Origin: Litchfieldella anticariensis FP35 = DSM 16096
GTDB lineage: Bacteria > Pseudomonadota > Gammaproteobacteria > Pseudomonadales > Halomonadaceae
Length of the DNA stretch: 64,000 nt
Direction of reading: 5' to 3'
Assembly (NCBI RefSeq): GCF_000409775.1
Contig: NZ_KE332377.1
Span: 1,150,073-1,214,072, forward strand
Position 1 is the first letter of the stretch, and every line of letters starts with the position of its first letter. Positions 63,968-64,000 of the stretch are shown in pieces. The translations under genes and the position numbers were made by a program. Under the pieces are notes generated by a model that did no database searches, was not told where the DNA came from, and saw only the letters and a list, made by a program, of their open reading frames with translations.

Positions 63968-64000
63968 TTCCCTCTTCCCCTTCTGCCCTGGCCTCGCCCC

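Overview
The window reads as the chromosome of a halophilic or marine gammaproteobacterium. Halomonadaceae (Halomonas-like) is the best guess. The basis is the gene set: a TyrA-AroA fusion next to pheA/serC/gyrA, a complete Na+-translocating NADH:quinone reductase with nqrM, an MvaT-type H-NS protein, a long-form GAPDH and a Lap-type biofilm adhesin system. This is inference from families; no marker gene was compared with a database. Coding density is high and no rRNA, tRNA, insertion sequence, prophage or CRISPR array was seen.

Layout. 1-2 kb: partial mvaT-like gene, then bioA behind a likely BirA operator. 2-12 kb: a leftward gene run gyrA-serC-pheA-tyrA/aroA-cmk-rpsA (DNA topology, serine and aromatic amino acids, nucleotides, translation) preceded by a FadM-type thioesterase. 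12-16 kb: rdgC, a PlsC-like acyltransferase and a CDF metal exporter, rightward. 16-37 kb: a complete Lap cluster. lapG (periplasmic protease) and lapD (c-di-GMP receptor) run rightward and converge on a long leftward block: a TolC-OmpA fusion (lapE), ABC exporter (lapB), adaptor (lapC), an orphan LuxR-type regulator, two tandem RTX adhesins with LapG cleavage sites, and a small conserved gene. The logic known from Pseudomonas is that adhesin is secreted by LapEBC and held by its N-terminal retention module; LapG cuts it loose when c-di-GMP is low and is sequestered by LapD when c-di-GMP is high.

37-46 kb: type IV pilus genes (PilX-like protein, pilin, pilB, pilC, pilD) followed by coaE, yacG and a Tus-family gene. 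46-54 kb: sthA, nqrM and nqrABCDEF (NAD(P)H balance and sodium-motive respiration). 54-64 kb: gap, mfd, two L,D-transpeptidases flanking a Lpp/OprI-type lipoprotein, a DUF4202 gene and a second CDF transporter.

The most interesting region is the adhesin locus. The adhesin gene with its promoter, terminator and small downstream gene has been duplicated in tandem. The internal copy of the small gene has decayed to its last 34 codons. The upstream adhesin contains an 848-bp repeat that looks perfect at every point compared, and it is split by a frameshift where one 306-bp Ig-like repeat unit measures only 289 bp.
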